Assembly (NCBI GenBank): GCA_021792135.1
Contig: JAJYVF010000010.1
Span: 84,609-148,608, forward strand
Direction of reading: 5' to 3'
Source: Acidobacteriota bacterium
GTDB lineage: Bacteria > Acidobacteriota > Terriglobia > Terriglobales > Acidobacteriaceae
DNA: 64,000 bases
Shown here: one piece after another, positions 43,795 through 53,678 of the stretch
How positions within the stretch are numbered: position 1 is the first letter of the stretch
Layout: every line of letters begins with the position of its first letter
Translations under genes and position numbers: made by a program
Notes under the pieces: model-generated
The model's database searches: none
Told to the model about the DNA's origin: nothing
Seen by the model: only the letters and a program-made list of their open reading frames with translations

Positions 43795-45642
43795 TCATTT
43801 GGGCTCGGTGATGGTGAGGATCTGGTCCGCTTTCACGTTCGTGAGCATCTGTCTGACGCCGCTGGGCCAGGTTAACTCGATCTTATCCACCGCGTCCGCT
43901 TTCCCTAATCCAAAATGAACGCGCTTGTCGCTCGATGAGCTGTAGCCCACCGCCGTGGTCGCGTGGTTGAACTGGACTCCTTCGGCCGTGGTGATCTTAA
44001 TCTTCGTGCCCAGCCCATCGCGGTTGTCTTTGGTTCCAACAAGCCGGATGGTTATCCAGTGATTCCCATTGGCCGTCCGGTTCATCAGCAGCTGCGGCTT
44101 TTCGCCGATCACGTTGACGACAATATCGATTTTGCCGTCGTTGTTGAGATCTCCGAAGGCGGCTCCGCGATGCAGCTTCGGTTCCAGAAACGCGGCTCCG
44201 GCAGTTGAACTCACATCGGAAAACAGGAACTTCCCGGTATTGCGCATCAGCCCGTCGGGCTGCCGTGTGGGGCGGTGGAGGACTTCCATCTCGTTGTCCA
44301 GAATTGCGCCACCGGCCGCAAACAGATCCTTGCAGCCATCGTTGTCAAAATCGAAGGCCCCTGTGCCCCAGGCGGTTCTCGTCCGGCTGAATTCGGTCAT
44401 GCCGGAGGGTCCGGTAACATCCTCAAACTGGGTACCGGTGTTTCTGTAAAGAGGGAAGGTATTGCCGAACATCGCGGTATGGAAGATATCCGGGAGGCCG
44501 TCGTTGTTCAGGTCGCGGAAATCGGCTCCCATGCCGGCAACGACGCTGCCGTCGGCGGTGTAGGCCACTCCCTGTTCGAGAGCGACCTCGCTGAAGGTTC
44601 CATCGCCATTGTTATGCAGCAGAAAGTTGGGGAAGGTATCGTTCGAGATGAAAATATCCGTAAACCCGTCGTTATCGTAATCGGCAAATGCCAGCCCCAT
44701 GCCTTTGCCGACATACTTGCCGATGTGCGATGGGCCGGAAACGTCTGTAAAGGTTCCGTCGCCATTATTTCGATAAAGTATATTGGGCGTTCCCCTGAAA
44801 TTGTTCGGGTCGCAGAAGGTACGGACGCCATTGATGGAACAAAGCTTCGCCGTCGCAATATTGTAATCGAGGTAGTTAACCACCAGCAGGTCAAGCCTGC
44901 CATCGTTGTTATAGTCGAACCAGCCCGCCGCGACGCCCCAGGGCTTGCCGTATCCGGGAATCGTTCCAGGCACCCCGGCTTTGTCCGTGACATCGGTAAA
45001 AGTTCCGTTGCCATTGTTATGAAGTAACTGGTTTCGGTTTACTCCAACAACATAAAGATCGACATAACCGTCGTTGTCGTAATCTCCGGCCGCCACACCC
45101 ATCGAATAACCCACTCCCTGAACGCCTGCCTGCGCGGTGACATCGGTGAAGGTCCCGTCACCGTTGTTGCGGTACAGGCGATTCCAGTAACCGGGGTCTG
45201 TTTTCGTGAGAGAAGGAATCGCCGCTCCGTTCGTGATGAAGATATCCGGCAGGCCGTCGTTGTTGTAATCGAAGATGGCTACGCCGCCCAGCATCGTTTC
45301 GATGGAGTATCGTTCAGGGCTGAGGCTGTTCCTCAGCCGGAACTGGATACCCGAAGCGGCGATGGCGTCATCGAAGACGATCGGATGGGCATCCTTGCCG
45401 GATGGAGCGCAGGGCTGCGGCGCCTCCCTGGCGGGGTGCCCCGCGGCCTGCGAATGCGCGGCCGAACCGCAAGAAAAGGAGAGCAGCAGAAGGGCGGCGC
45501 AAGACGCACGGCACGCCAGGGTCGTCAGCGCGCGCCGAAGCGTCGATCCGGCCCGCAGCGCGGCGCAAACAGCCGGTAGATCCACCTGTGATCGGCAACA
45601 CTCCGCCATTGGGCCATCGCCAGTATAAAGGGCGACCTTCAT
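43795..45642 (-). CDS. secreted FG-GAP/ASPIC-UnbV (CRTAC1-like) protein 2
   Basis: A 615-aa relative of the preceding protein on the opposite strand, with the genes converging 27 bp apart. It has a hydrophobic export segment with a lipobox-like cysteine (ALLLLSFSCGSA), then FG-GAP repeats with DYNNDGLPDIFITNG, DYDNDGYVDLYVVG, DYNNDGRLDLLVVN and the same ASPIC/UnbV tail (GTKIKITTAEGVQFNHATT, LTWPSGVRQ). The start is uncertain: an internal ATG twelve codons in would also leave a good signal. Probably a lipoprotein. Confidence 0.83.
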   Translation of the reverse strand: MKVALYTGDGPMAECCRSQVDLPAVCAALRAGSTLRRALTTLACRASCAALLLLSFSCGSAAHSQAAGHPAREAPQPCAPSGKDAHPIVFDDAIAASGIQFRLRNSLSPERYSIETMLGGVAIFDYNNDGLPDIFITNGAAIPSLTKTDPGYWNRLYRNNGDGTFTDVTAQAGVQGVGYSMGVAAGDYDNDGYVDLYVVGVNRNQLLHNNGNGTFTDVTDKAGVPGTIPGYGKPWGVAAGWFDYNNDGRLDLLVVNYLDYNIATAKLCSINGVRTFCDPNNFRGTPNILYRNNGDGTFTDVSGPSHIGKYVGKGMGLAFADYDNDGFTDIFISNDTFPNFLLHNNGDGTFSEVALEQGVAYTADGSVVAGMGADFRDLNNDGLPDIFHTAMFGNTFPLYRNTGTQFEDVTGPSGMTEFSRTRTAWGTGAFDFDNDGCKDLFAAGGAILDNEMEVLHRPTRQPDGLMRNTGKFLFSDVSSTAGAAFLEPKLHRGAAFGDLNNDGKIDIVVNVIGEKPQLLMNRTANGNHWITIRLVGTKDNRDGLGTKIKITTAEGVQFNHATTAVGYSSSSDKRVHFGLGKADAVDKIELTWPSGVRQMLTNVKADQILTITEPK

Positions 45643-45753
45643 GGGGGCCTCCAGCTTTCCCCGGAGGTGCAGTCGGGCCCCTGGTTCTGTTAGAACTCAG
45701 GGAGCACTTTCGTGTTCAGATTCCCTGCTGCATTATGTCAGGAGGTTCCTGGG

Positions 45754-46518
45754 ATGCATCCTTTCTCGCTGGCGGGCAGAACGGCGTTGGTTACGGGCGC
45801 AAGCCGTGGAATCGGCCTGGGGATCGCACGCGCGCTGGCCGCAAGCGGAGCCCGGCTCATTCTGGTGGCTCGCAATATGGGCGCCGCCGCCGCGCCGGTG
45901 GACGACCTGCGCGCTTCCGGCGCCGATGTGCAGCTGTGCTCCTTCGACCTCCGCGATATCGATCGCATCTCTGACTGGTTTGCCGAATGTTCCGCTCGCC
46001 TGGGCCAGCCCGATATTCTCGTCAATGCGGCGGGAATGACCGTTCGCGGCGACACGACCGAGTTTGCCCTCTCCGACTGGAATCAGATCCTGGCGCTCAA
46101 CGCGACCGCGGTCTTCGAGCTGAGCCGGTCCTTTGCGCGCGGACTCATCGCCCAGGGTCGCTCCGGGAAGGTCGTCAACATCGCGTCGCTCATGAGCGCC
46201 GCCTCTCGTCGTGGCACGGCAGCGTACACTGCCTCCAAAGGCGCGCTGGCGCAGCTCACCAAGGCCCTGGCTGTCGACTGGGCGGAACACCGCATTTACG
46301 TCAATGCGGTCGCGCCGGGCTACATCGCGACGGAACTGACCCGTCCGCTTGTTCAGGATGCCCAGTTCGACCACTGGGTGAAGCAGCGTTGTCCCCTCGG
46401 ACGCTGGGGCAAGCCGGAGGACATCGCGTGGCCGGTCGTATTTCTCGCTTCGCCCGCTTCCGATTTCATTACCGGGCAGATTCTGTACGTTGACGGGGGA
46501 TGGCTGGCGACCTTCTAG
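45754..46518 (+). CDS. short-chain dehydrogenase/reductase (sugar-acid type)
   Basis: A 254-aa NAD(P)-dependent SDR. The Rossmann motif is ALVTGASRGIGLGIA, with ILVNAAGMT, the catalytic Ser in IASLMSAA, and the Tyr-Lys pair in AAYTASKGAL; NAVAPGYIATELTRPL follows. AGGAGG lies 9 nt before the ATG at 45754. The overall pattern with the FITGQILYVDGGW end resembles gluconate 5-dehydrogenase or 2-deoxy-D-gluconate 3-dehydrogenase. It sits between FG-GAP genes, consistent with carbohydrate use. Confidence 0.82.
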   Translation: MHPFSLAGRTALVTGASRGIGLGIARALAASGARLILVARNMGAAAAPVDDLRASGADVQLCSFDLRDIDRISDWFAECSARLGQPDILVNAAGMTVRGDTTEFALSDWNQILALNATAVFELSRSFARGLIAQGRSGKVVNIASLMSAASRRGTAAYTASKGALAQLTKALAVDWAEHRIYVNAVAPGYIATELTRPLVQDAQFDHWVKQRCPLGRWGKPEDIAWPVVFLASPASDFITGQILYVDGGWLATF

Positions 46519-46609
46519 AACCTGCCGGACAGCCCGTACGTGGACTGAGTATGTCATCCGCCACACGTTGGCGAAGAGACGGGCCGTACCGATATAGTTT
46601 TGCTCGTAC

Positions 46610-48337
46610 ATGTCTTTCCTTCGCCTTGCCCTGGCTGCGGCGCTTCTTGCGCTGTTCGGGGCGGTATTCCTGATTGCGGGTGCCGCTTCAGCGCCGAGCC
46701 CCATACGGTTCGAACTCCGCGGCATTCCCTTTCGTCTCGAGAGCGATGAGACACCGGCCAGAAACGCGCCCGAAACCATGGCGGGAGGAGTGGCGGTTTT
46801 CGACTATAACGGTGACGGCCGGCCCGATATTTTCTTTACCAATGGGGCCGACATCAGAACTCTGAAGAAAGACGGCCCCAAATATCGCGACCGTCTCTTC
46901 CGCAACAACGGCGACGGCACGTTTACCGACGTGACCGATGCGGCCGGCGTCGCCGGTTCCGGCTACGACATCGGCGTGGCCATCGGGGACTACGATAACG
47001 ACGGTTGTCCGGATATCTTTGTCGCCGGTGTCTACCGCAACACGCTCTATCACAACAACTGCAACGGAACATTCACCGACGTAACGAAGAAGGCGGGTCT
47101 TGGCGACTCAGACGATCCTCAGTATGGCCCGCTCTGGGCCGAGGCAGCCGTTTGGGTCGACGTCAACAATGACGGCTTGCTCGATCTGTTTATTGTGGAC
47201 TACCTCCAGTGGAAATATGTCGCCCAGCCGATCTGCCGCATCGGTACGGTCGGCGATTACTGTCACCCGCGCGAATATCAGGGCCAGCCGGACCGGCTCT
47301 TTCTGAACAACGGCGACGGCACATTTCGCGACGTTTCGATGCAGTGGGGTATCCGCGACCACGTGGGCAAGGGCATGGGGGTGGGTATGGCCGACTACGA
47401 CCTGGACGGCCGGCCCGATCTGTTTGTCACCAATGACGCGGAATACAATTTCCTCTTTCACAATCTGGGAAACCGCTTCGAGGAGGTCGCCTTTGACGCG
47501 GGCGTGACGCTGCCTGACAGCGGAGACTTCATCTCCGGCATGGGCCTGGACTTCAGGGATTTCAACAACGACGGCTATCCGGATATTGCCTTCGTCGCGC
47601 TCAACCGCCAGACCTTCCCGCTCTTTGAGGACACGGGCAAGGGAGAATTCCGCGACGTCACGACATCGAGCGGAATGCGGGACCTCAGCATGAATATGGG
47701 TGGGTTCGGACCGGCACTGTATGACTTCGACAATGACGGATGGAAAGACCTGTTCGTGACCCGGGGGCACGTGGAGTCCCAGCCTCTGCCCGGCATCGAC
47801 ATCGCACAGAACAACACTGTCTTTCGGAATCTCGGCGCCAGCGGGAAATGGATGGCGCTGACTGCGGAGGCCGGCCTGACAGCCGCTCCGCCCGCGCGAC
47901 ATCGAGGCTGCGCCCTGGGCGACCTGGATGGAGACGGGCGCGTGGACGTCGTTACGACCGCGCTTTCTGCTCCCGCCGAGATCTGGATGAACCGAAGCGA
48001 GCATTCCGGCCACTGGCTGGACATCGCCCTGCGGGGGACGCGCAGCAATCGCGATGGAATCGGCGCGCGCATCAGGGTTGTCAGCGCGACCGTGGGCGCG
48101 CAGTACAACCACATGACCACGAGCGTCTGTTACGCGTCATCGAGCGATGGTCCGGTGCACTTTGGCCTCGGTCCAGACCGAATCGCGCGGATGGTGGAGA
48201 TCCACTGGCCCTCGGGCACGGTGCAGACGCTGCGGGATGTCCCGGCAGATCGGGTCCTGAAGGTCACGGAGCCCGACGAGCACCGGCCCTCCGGAGCGCA
48301 AAGGCCACCGGTCTCTTCGGTGCCGGCCGCGCCGTGA
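46610..48337 (+). CDS. secreted FG-GAP/ASPIC-UnbV (CRTAC1-like) protein 3
   Basis: A 575-aa protein of the same type as the two genes to its left. The signal peptide (FLRLALAAALLALFGAVFLI) precedes FG-GAP repeats (DYNGDGRPDIFFTNGA, DYDNDGCPDIFVAG, DVNNDGLLDLFIVD, DYDLDGRPDLFVTND) and an ASPIC/UnbV C-terminus (GARIRVVSATVGAQYNHMTT, IHWPSGTVQ). It ends in a Pro-rich tail. The third paralogue in 6.5 kb suggests local duplication. Confidence 0.84.
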   Translation: MSFLRLALAAALLALFGAVFLIAGAASAPSPIRFELRGIPFRLESDETPARNAPETMAGGVAVFDYNGDGRPDIFFTNGADIRTLKKDGPKYRDRLFRNNGDGTFTDVTDAAGVAGSGYDIGVAIGDYDNDGCPDIFVAGVYRNTLYHNNCNGTFTDVTKKAGLGDSDDPQYGPLWAEAAVWVDVNNDGLLDLFIVDYLQWKYVAQPICRIGTVGDYCHPREYQGQPDRLFLNNGDGTFRDVSMQWGIRDHVGKGMGVGMADYDLDGRPDLFVTNDAEYNFLFHNLGNRFEEVAFDAGVTLPDSGDFISGMGLDFRDFNNDGYPDIAFVALNRQTFPLFEDTGKGEFRDVTTSSGMRDLSMNMGGFGPALYDFDNDGWKDLFVTRGHVESQPLPGIDIAQNNTVFRNLGASGKWMALTAEAGLTAAPPARHRGCALGDLDGDGRVDVVTTALSAPAEIWMNRSEHSGHWLDIALRGTRSNRDGIGARIRVVSATVGAQYNHMTTSVCYASSSDGPVHFGLGPDRIARMVEIHWPSGTVQTLRDVPADRVLKVTEPDEHRPSGAQRPPVSSVPAAP

Positions 48338-48340
48338 CGC

Positions 48341-49564
48341 TCATTGCTGCTGCGGGCCATTCGGCGAGGCAGCGGCCGCCTTCTGCTGCGCCGCGTTGCG
48401 GGCCTGAGCTGCATCCAGTTCGCGGGCCACTGTCTCGTCGGCGGCATGGTTCAGCTTTCTTGTCAGATCGAATTCCGCCTTCGCCTGTTGCTGCTTCCCC
48501 ATCGTCTGGTACAACCGGGCCAGACGCCAGTGCACCTGTACACTCGCCGGCTCAAGCTGCGCCGCCATCCTGAATTCACGCAGCGCGCCGGCTGTGCGTC
48601 CCGCATCCGAATCCAGGATCCCGAGATCCATGTAAGGCATTGCGCTGCGCGGATTCATTCGAATGGCCTTTTCGGCGAGGGGCCGAGCCATCTCAGGATG
48701 ATTGAGCTGCCGTTCGCAATCCGCCAGATACGCGACCGCCTCGGCGTCCTCGGGGACATTGTCGAGTTCAGCCTGGAATTGCCGGGCCGCCTCTTCGTAT
48801 TGGCTCTGACGCCAGAGCAGGTAGCCGAGCCCGAAGTGCACTTCCGGCTGTTTCGGGTCTGCCTGAACCGCCGCGCGGAACTGCCGGATGGCACCCGCAT
48901 GATCCTGCATCCCATCGAGCGCTTCGCCGGCGAGCATGTCTGCCTCCGCGGATTCGGCATTCAGCGCGAGGATCTGGCGATATACATCCAGAACGCAGGG
49001 GTACTGCTCGGCTCGCAGACAGCTTTGGGCCAGCACCAGGCGATATGGCAGGTCCTGGGGATCGCGCGCCATGGCATCTTTGAGCAAAGGGATCGCCGCC
49101 GCATAATCGCCACTGCCGTAATAAGCCATCCCAAGCAGGATTCTCAGGCGCTGAGCATCCGGTGACACCGGTGGTGTTTTCTTCAGCAGCGGCGCAAAGA
49201 CTCGCGTGGCTTCTTTCAGTTCGCCGGCCTTGAACAGGGCGAGGCCGAGGTTGAGCTTCAGATCGGGCATGGATGGTTTCAGCGCCGCGGCCCTGCGGTA
49301 CAGGGAAATGGCCTCACGGTAGCGGCCCTGCCGCGCCTCCAGAAAACCCAGGTGGGCCCAGGCTTCCGCGTCTCCCGGTTCGGATTTCAGGATGCCGCGC
49401 CAGGCCTCCTCCGCTTCCGTATTCCTTCCCTGCTGCTCCAGCGCGAAGGCCTGATCTCGCAGCCGGGAGACAGCAACACTCTGGCCATGAGATGCCAAGC
49501 CGGCTGCGATCAGCACCGCCGCGGCAATTCCGGACTGCACAAGCGCCTTCATACCCCTGCTCAT
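48341..49564 (-). CDS. exported TPR-repeat protein
   Basis: A 407-aa protein with a signal peptide (LVQSGIAAAVLIAAGLASHG) and about nine tetratricopeptide repeats (AFALEQQGRNTEAEEAWRGI, AHLGFLEARQGRYREAISLY, GLGYLLWRQSQYEEAARQFQ). The tail is Ala/Gln-rich and disordered. TPR arrays hold protein partners together; here the candidate partners are the convergent FG-GAP protein (4 bp between stops) and the TonB receptors. GGGAG precedes the start. No enzymatic domain. Confidence 0.85.
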   Translation of the reverse strand: MSRGMKALVQSGIAAAVLIAAGLASHGQSVAVSRLRDQAFALEQQGRNTEAEEAWRGILKSEPGDAEAWAHLGFLEARQGRYREAISLYRRAAALKPSMPDLKLNLGLALFKAGELKEATRVFAPLLKKTPPVSPDAQRLRILLGMAYYGSGDYAAAIPLLKDAMARDPQDLPYRLVLAQSCLRAEQYPCVLDVYRQILALNAESAEADMLAGEALDGMQDHAGAIRQFRAAVQADPKQPEVHFGLGYLLWRQSQYEEAARQFQAELDNVPEDAEAVAYLADCERQLNHPEMARPLAEKAIRMNPRSAMPYMDLGILDSDAGRTAGALREFRMAAQLEPASVQVHWRLARLYQTMGKQQQAKAEFDLTRKLNHAADETVARELDAAQARNAAQQKAAAASPNGPQQQ

Positions 49565-49627
49565 CCGTGATTCTCCCGCGCCAGGTGCGCTGCACGCAAT
49601 CAGGCCGCAACACAGGCAGAAAAAAGA

Positions 49628-49658
49628 GGGCGCGACAGAGATATCCTGTCGCGCCCTA
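49628..49658 (-). terminator. rho-independent terminator of the second TonB receptor gene
   Basis: Perfect 12-bp stem AGGGCGCGACAG / CTGTCGCGCCCT with a 7-nt loop; on the minus strand it is followed by a U-rich run (CUUUUUU). Sits 18 bp past the receptor stop. Confidence 0.9.
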
Positions 49659-49675
49659 GTTCGGGAGGCCGTAAC

Positions 49676-52600
49676 TCAGAACTCGAACTTTCCGCCCAGT
49701 TCCAGCAGGCGGGGACCATAGTCGCCGGTCAACGCCCCGAAATTCGAATCGTGCGAGTTCGTGTCCACGTTCTGGAACTGCGTGTGGTTGAACGTGTTGA
49801 ACGATTCGAACCGGAGCTGGAAGTCGGGGAGCGATTCCTTGCCGATGGGAATGGTCTTGTACAGCGACAGATTCCAGTTAAACAACCCCGGGCCTACGGC
49901 TGAATCCTTGCCGGCATTGCCGAAGCCCTGGTTGGGGCCGCCGTTCCACGGAGCCACCGGATCGGCATAGGAGGCGGGGGTGAACCATTCTCCTACCCTT
50001 TTGGGGTAAGACCTTTTGGAAACGATGTCCGGGCGATTCGTAAAGCCGCCGCCCAGTCCGACGACATCGCTCCCGGTATAGGTGATGAACAGAGGGACTC
50101 CGCTCTGTGCGAACGTAATTCCGGAAATGACCCATCCTCCGAGCGTCGTGCGTTCAAACATGTTTCGGCTGTGCTCGAAGAACGGCAGGTTGTACACGTA
50201 GCTCACATTCAGGACCTGGCGGTGATCGAACCCGGTATCGGAGCCCCGATCGTACTTCAGATTAAAGGGGTTTGAGACGCCGTTGAGATCGTTTTGCCCG
50301 ATATCGATCAGGTGGGACCAGGTGTAGGCCACCTGGGTCGTGAGCCCGTAACGGTTTTCTATGCGTACGCCGGCCTGGAGCGAGTTGTAATTGAAATTGG
50401 TCTCGGTTTCCTCCTGGTTAATGCCGCTGAAGCCGGGGAATATGCGATAAAGGTTCGCGTTCAGCGTGCCGTTGGCGACCCCCTGGCGCTCATCGAAGGG
50501 ACTGGTGGGATTGGTGGGATCCATCAGGGGCAGCGTGTTGATAGCCCGATCGTCGCTTTGGTTCCAGCCGTCGGAGCCGACATACTGCACCTCGGCAACC
50601 ACGGAAGGCGCAAGCTCATGCTGAATGCCCAGGCTGAAATCGGCTGTGCCCGGATTCGGATAATGGTAGTTGATATTCGTCAGGACCGATGGGAACGACT
50701 GCGACGTAGTCAACCCCGTCAGAGCGCTGGTGTGGGGATTGGAGAAATAGACGTTGGTTGCGGAAGGCTGATAAGCAAACGGCGGGTTCAAGGCGGCGTT
50801 ATACACGTCGTTGCCCTGCACGCGCTCGTAGAACATGCCAAAGCCGCCGCGGAGAACGGTTCTTCCGTTGCCCAGGAAATCCCACGCGAAGCCGACACGC
50901 GGCTCCCAGGTCTTGTAATCGTTGATGACGACGCCCCGTGGAAAACCGTTGACGCCCGCTTCCTTCATGCCATTGAGGTAAAACGGCTCGTTGCCCACAG
51001 GCGTATAGGCCGAGAGGAATGAGGGGTTGATGGTGCCGGCCGGGTTCATGGGATAACCCAGCGAATAGTTGTAGTCGGCGGCGACAAAATTGGCAAACTG
51101 GTTGTAGCGCTCGAAGGCGTGCGGCAGGCCGTCGTAGCGCATCCCAAGGTTCAGCGTCACACGCGGTGTAACATGCCAGTTATCGTTGCCGTAGAAGCCG
51201 TAGTTGTTGTTGACCCAGTGTTTGCCGGCGAGGTACTGCAACTGAGTAAAGCTGGAAGCATCGCCCAGCAGGAAGTTGATATACGAGTCGCCGGAGAATG
51301 CGCTGGAGTTGAACGCCGCGGTCCCCTGCGTATTGGCCTGCAATTGCTGGTTCTTGTAGTCGTGCAGCCAGCTGACGCCGAATTTGAGCTGATGGCGGCC
51401 CTTGGTCCACGAAAGATCGTCGCGATACTCGAAACCTTCGTAGCCGTTCTTCCAGGGATAGTACGACTCGGTCCAGGTCTGTTGCAGCGGCGTCCCCTGC
51501 AGATCGATTTCCGGCATGTCCTTGCCAGCGTTAAGGGAGACCGGGAAGAAGCTGGTTGCCGACCAGTTGCTGGGCAGCAGGAAACTGCCGCCCTGGCCGG
51601 GAATCGGAGTGAGGTGGATCTTATTGCCGTCGTAGAGGAAGGCCGTCTCGTTCAGCAAATTCGGTGTATAGGTCTGAGTCAGCCGGATGGCCGCGGAGTA
51701 GGAGGGGTTGGACATCGCGGTTCCCACCGTGGGATAGTCGCCTCCGGGTCCCCACAGGGGCGGGAAGAAGGTCTTGGCCATGGCGTCATGGATGAAATGG
51801 CCCATCAGCTGATACCTGCTGTTGATCGTATGGTCGATGCGCACGACATCTTCGCGGATGTTGTCGGTGGTAGGAATCGACGCCGTAAACTGATTGACGC
51901 CCAGATTGGGTTTGGGAAAGGTTCCGGCGTTCACCTCCGTCACCGCGTTCGGATCCATCAGATTGGCGGGGATGGTGTTGTTCGGGAAGGGCTTTCCTGC
52001 CGTCAGGCCGTCTACCCTGTAGAGCGCCAGCTTGGCGGGATCCGAGGTGACGGGCACGATGGGCACCGATCCGCCCGCCGGGACGGTATAGGCCAGGGGC
52101 GCTCCAGGAGTCGGGAAATTATTGGCCATAATGGTGTTGAGCACCAGAGGCGAGCTTCCCTGGATCAGCCTGCGCCACTCTTCCTGCCAGAAGAAGAAGG
52201 TTCTGTTGCGGCTTTCGTTGTAGACGTGCGGGATGAAGATCGGTCCGCTGATGTTGCCGCCGGGTGTGTTCAGCTGAAATACAGGCGTCGCCTGTCCCGC
52301 GGACTTCGTGAAGTAATCGTTGGAATCGTAGGCCGTGTTCCGGTTGAACTCGTACACCTCACCGTGGAACTGGCGCGTGCCGGACTTGAGGACCATCAGG
52401 ATGGTGCCGCCCGATCCGATCCCGTAATCGGGGCTGTAGTTGCTGTCGAGGGTGCGGAATTCGGCGATGGCTTCCTGGGAGGGCAGCACCATGAAGCAGC
52501 CGCCGCAGCCGCGGTCGTTCAGCTCGCCGCCGTCCAGCAGGTAGATGTTATGCGTGCTGCGGGTTCCGTTGAATTCGATGCCGTTGGCCGAGGTCAGAGC

Positions 52601-53179
52601 ATCGACGCCGCTGAACTCCGGCAGATTATTGGAGACCCCCAGTCCCAGAGCTGCCAGGGCGGTTACGTTGCGGCCGTTCGTGGCCAGCTGTTCCACCTGC
52701 TGGCCGCTCATCAGCGTACTCACCTCGCTGGTTTCGGTCTGGACCTGCAGAGCGTTGGCCTTCACCGTGATGGTCTGTGCCTGGCTGCCAACCTGGAGAA
52801 CGACGTTTGCTTCAACCGTCTGTCCGACGTTGACCACGATCCCCGTCTTGGTGAATTTCTGAAAGCCGGGGGCTGTAGCGGAGAGCGTATAGGTGCCGAT
52901 GCCCAGGTCGGGGAAGCGGAAAGCTCCAATGGAGTTGCTGACGGTTTTGCGTTCCTGGCCTGTGGCCACACTGAGAAGAGAGAGCTGAGTATTCGCTACG
53001 ACCGCGCCTGAGGAGTCGGTGACGACGCCGTTCACGGTGGCGTTCTCCTGAGCGCGGAGCGCGGGTGCGAGGGCCAGCGCCAGCAGCACAGGTATCAATG
53101 TCAGCCGGATGGTGAGGATTCTTGGGGGGCGGGCCTTCGCTGTGCCCGCAGAAACAGGTTTTCCTGTGAGTCGATCCAT
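49676..53179 (-). CDS. TonB-dependent receptor with carboxypeptidase-regulatory N-terminus (Oar-like)
   Basis: A 1167-aa outer-membrane receptor, similar in layout to the first one. The signal peptide (LTLIPVLLALALAPALRAQ) precedes the regulatory-like domain (VNGVVTDSSGAVVANTQLSL, GAFRFPDLGIGTYTLSATAP). A plug with FNGTRSTHNIYLLDGGELND follows, then a large barrel ending in GGKFEF. GGAGG lies seven nt before the ATG, and a clean terminator follows. It faces the TPR/FG-GAP cluster, so the whole block 38-53 kb may serve one nutrient-uptake function. Confidence 0.85.
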   Translation of the reverse strand: MDRLTGKPVSAGTAKARPPRILTIRLTLIPVLLALALAPALRAQENATVNGVVTDSSGAVVANTQLSLLSVATGQERKTVSNSIGAFRFPDLGIGTYTLSATAPGFQKFTKTGIVVNVGQTVEANVVLQVGSQAQTITVKANALQVQTETSEVSTLMSGQQVEQLATNGRNVTALAALGLGVSNNLPEFSGVDALTSANGIEFNGTRSTHNIYLLDGGELNDRGCGGCFMVLPSQEAIAEFRTLDSNYSPDYGIGSGGTILMVLKSGTRQFHGEVYEFNRNTAYDSNDYFTKSAGQATPVFQLNTPGGNISGPIFIPHVYNESRNRTFFFWQEEWRRLIQGSSPLVLNTIMANNFPTPGAPLAYTVPAGGSVPIVPVTSDPAKLALYRVDGLTAGKPFPNNTIPANLMDPNAVTEVNAGTFPKPNLGVNQFTASIPTTDNIREDVVRIDHTINSRYQLMGHFIHDAMAKTFFPPLWGPGGDYPTVGTAMSNPSYSAAIRLTQTYTPNLLNETAFLYDGNKIHLTPIPGQGGSFLLPSNWSATSFFPVSLNAGKDMPEIDLQGTPLQQTWTESYYPWKNGYEGFEYRDDLSWTKGRHQLKFGVSWLHDYKNQQLQANTQGTAAFNSSAFSGDSYINFLLGDASSFTQLQYLAGKHWVNNNYGFYGNDNWHVTPRVTLNLGMRYDGLPHAFERYNQFANFVAADYNYSLGYPMNPAGTINPSFLSAYTPVGNEPFYLNGMKEAGVNGFPRGVVINDYKTWEPRVGFAWDFLGNGRTVLRGGFGMFYERVQGNDVYNAALNPPFAYQPSATNVYFSNPHTSALTGLTTSQSFPSVLTNINYHYPNPGTADFSLGIQHELAPSVVAEVQYVGSDGWNQSDDRAINTLPLMDPTNPTSPFDERQGVANGTLNANLYRIFPGFSGINQEETETNFNYNSLQAGVRIENRYGLTTQVAYTWSHLIDIGQNDLNGVSNPFNLKYDRGSDTGFDHRQVLNVSYVYNLPFFEHSRNMFERTTLGGWVISGITFAQSGVPLFITYTGSDVVGLGGGFTNRPDIVSKRSYPKRVGEWFTPASYADPVAPWNGGPNQGFGNAGKDSAVGPGLFNWNLSLYKTIPIGKESLPDFQLRFESFNTFNHTQFQNVDTNSHDSNFGALTGDYGPRLLELGGKFEF

Positions 53180-53678
53180 TACCGCCTCCAGAACAGCAAA
53201 CGTTTTCCGAATAGGTAAGAACTGGGACTAAATGCCACTAAGGCGACCAGCAAACAGTCGTTCCCGGGCCGCGAAAACAATTACTCTCAATCCTGGATGG
53301 TTGTCAAGGGCCGACCGGGATGCATCCGCGGATCCGCCATTGCAGATGCTTCCCGGCTGGCGAGGCAGATGGTAGGCGCCCAGGCAGAGCCGCCACGTCC
53401 ACCTCCGGGATCGTTGTGGGTGAAATCGACGGCTGGAGCAGGTTCAGCCTCAGATGAGGTTGGTTCCCGGAGCTGCAAACCTAATGGATTCTGTGATCAC
53501 TGTCACATCGGCGGAAACCCCAAACCGGAGATGATGTTGGGGTGGTCAACCGTTGCGGTAATGGTTGGTCTCCTGAGGAAAGCCGCTTCACGAACCACGA
53601 AATTGCTGCGATAATTGTGCGCGATCCCTGCAGCGGAGATTGCGCCGCAGTTCATAACGATGGCCAGTGGGGGTTCCG
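53180..53678. promoter_or_regulatory. intergenic region with promoter for the second TonB receptor
   Basis: On the minus strand TTGACA (53307-53302) is followed after 18 bp by TAATTG (53283-53278), giving a ~95-nt leader. The rest (53310-53660) contains short open frames without convincing coding character. Confidence 0.5.

Noticed and set aside
51119..53011. 630-aa frame antisense to the TonB receptor
   Set aside because: Same reason: the receptor strand has signal peptide, domain order, RBS and terminator.
53297..53614. 105-aa frame in the gap before the lipoprotein
   Set aside because: No RBS, no domain, mixed composition; the gap is better explained as a promoter region.
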